Position numbers and translations under genes: made by a program. 52,182 nucleotides of DNA, taken from the NCBI RefSeq assembly GCF_002937075.1, contig NZ_NHSJ01000118.1, forward strand, positions 1 to 52,182. Direction: 5' to 3'. The DNA is from Rhodoblastus sphagnicola (GTDB taxonomy: Bacteria; Pseudomonadota; Alphaproteobacteria; Rhizobiales; Beijerinckiaceae). Each line of letters starts with the position of its first letter. Position 1 is the stretch's first letter. The notes beneath the pieces were generated by a model, which made no database searches, was not told the origin of the DNA, and saw only the letters and a list, made by a program, of their open reading frames with translations. This document shows positions 51,792-52,182 of the stretch, piece by piece.

Positions 51792-52071
51792 GGCGGCCAT
51801 TATATTACCGTGGGGGAGCGAACGCCATGGCCGAGACGCGTCTCGACGCATTTCGCGGGGAATGCCGCTACGGCAAGGCGTCGTGGGCTTCGCATCGGCG
51901 TTAAAGCGGCTGTTCTGGATCGGACGCCGCCGCGGTCGGCGTTCGCCTCGGTCTCAAGAACGCGGTCCATATCGAGAACCAAACATCATTTGAATGATGC
52001 TATCAACTGGATCAGCCTGGGGCAGATGAAGCGATCATGTTTGCCCTCCATGCGCGAAAGGCCCTGAAACC
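51792..52071. other. Intergenic region before the carboxypeptidase gene
   Basis: No gene is supported in these 280 bases. The left end holds the candidate promoter of the minus-strand hypothetical. The AT-rich stretch near 51975-52015 may hold the promoter of the M32 peptidase. Confidence 0.45.
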
Positions 52072-52182
52072 GTGACAGCCCTTGCCAAACTCAAGCACCG
52101 TTTCGAACGCATCGCCATCATCAATGAAGCCTCCTCGATGCTGGCCTGGGATTCCTCGGTGATGATGCCGCCGGGCGGGGCG
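52072..52182 (+). CDS. Carboxypeptidase M32 (Taq type), N-terminal fragment
   Basis: A GTG-initiated frame runs off the right edge, giving 37 residues: VTALAKLKHRFERIAIINEA, then SSMLAWDSSVMMPPGGA. The pairing of 'LxxRFxRIA...EASSxLxWD' with 'MMPPGGA' is the start of M32 metallocarboxypeptidases (TaqCP), zinc enzymes that trim C-terminal residues. The HEXXH motif lies beyond the window. The GTG start is chosen because the family begins about here. Confidence 0.75.
   Translation, partial: MTALAKLKHRFERIAIINEASSMLAWDSSVMMPPGGA

Overview
The window is GC-rich DNA, coding on both strands, from what is most likely an alphaproteobacterium of the Hyphomicrobiales, possibly a Beijerinckiaceae or Rhodoblastus-like purple bacterium. 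That placement is inferred from the hpnABCDE hopanoid operon, the DUF2849-cysI-DUF934-cysH-cysDN sulfate operon, single-domain response regulators, a Flp pilin and CsbD and KaiC-like proteins. No rRNA or marker gene is present to settle it.

Layout. At 1-9.9 kb lie a helicase tail, two receiver-domain regulators, arfB-tyrS, the dTDP-rhamnose operon rfbCABD, a lytic transglycosylase, and small genes for FmdB, ribbon-helix-helix, DJ-1/PfpI and a Tat-exported proline-rich protein. At 9.9-15.1 kb is the hopanoid operon hpnABCDE on the minus strand. At 15.3-21.1 kb is assimilatory sulfate reduction on the plus strand. At 21.1-22.3 kb is a scar zone: a Flp pilin gene between two decayed, inverted IS1595-like transposase remnants. 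At 22.9-25.5 kb are a TPP riboswitch with thiC, a thioesterase and a CAU-anticodon tRNA. At 25.5-26.3 kb is a second scar zone with an IS3 OrfA stub, a palindromic repeat fragment and an aberrant tRNA-Cys-like gene. At 26.3-36.6 kb are sixA, napBC without napA, transaldolase, csbD, an AEC transporter, a PadR-siderophore reductase pair resembling E. coli YqjI-YqjH, a DUF4405 protein, an outer-membrane protein and a two-domain KaiC-like ATPase. At 37.3-39.2 kb are a lone TPR/radical SAM/SPASM protein and an XRE regulator.

At 39.4-51.3 kb is the most striking locus. A LysR regulator is divergent from a nine-gene operon in the order padB-C-D-E-F-G-H-I-J, followed by a FlK-type thioesterase. Together these encode anaerobic phenylacetate degradation. 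PadJ makes phenylacetyl-CoA, the molybdenum complex PadBCD oxidises it to phenylglyoxylate, and PadEFGHI converts phenylglyoxylate to benzoyl-CoA. This pathway is best known from denitrifying betaproteobacteria such as Aromatoleum and Thauera. The window ends with a hypothetical gene and the first codons of an M32 carboxypeptidase.

At least two families of palindromic intergenic repeats are scattered through the window. Several form the stop codons or terminator-like ends of genes, and one copy sits inside the pad operon.
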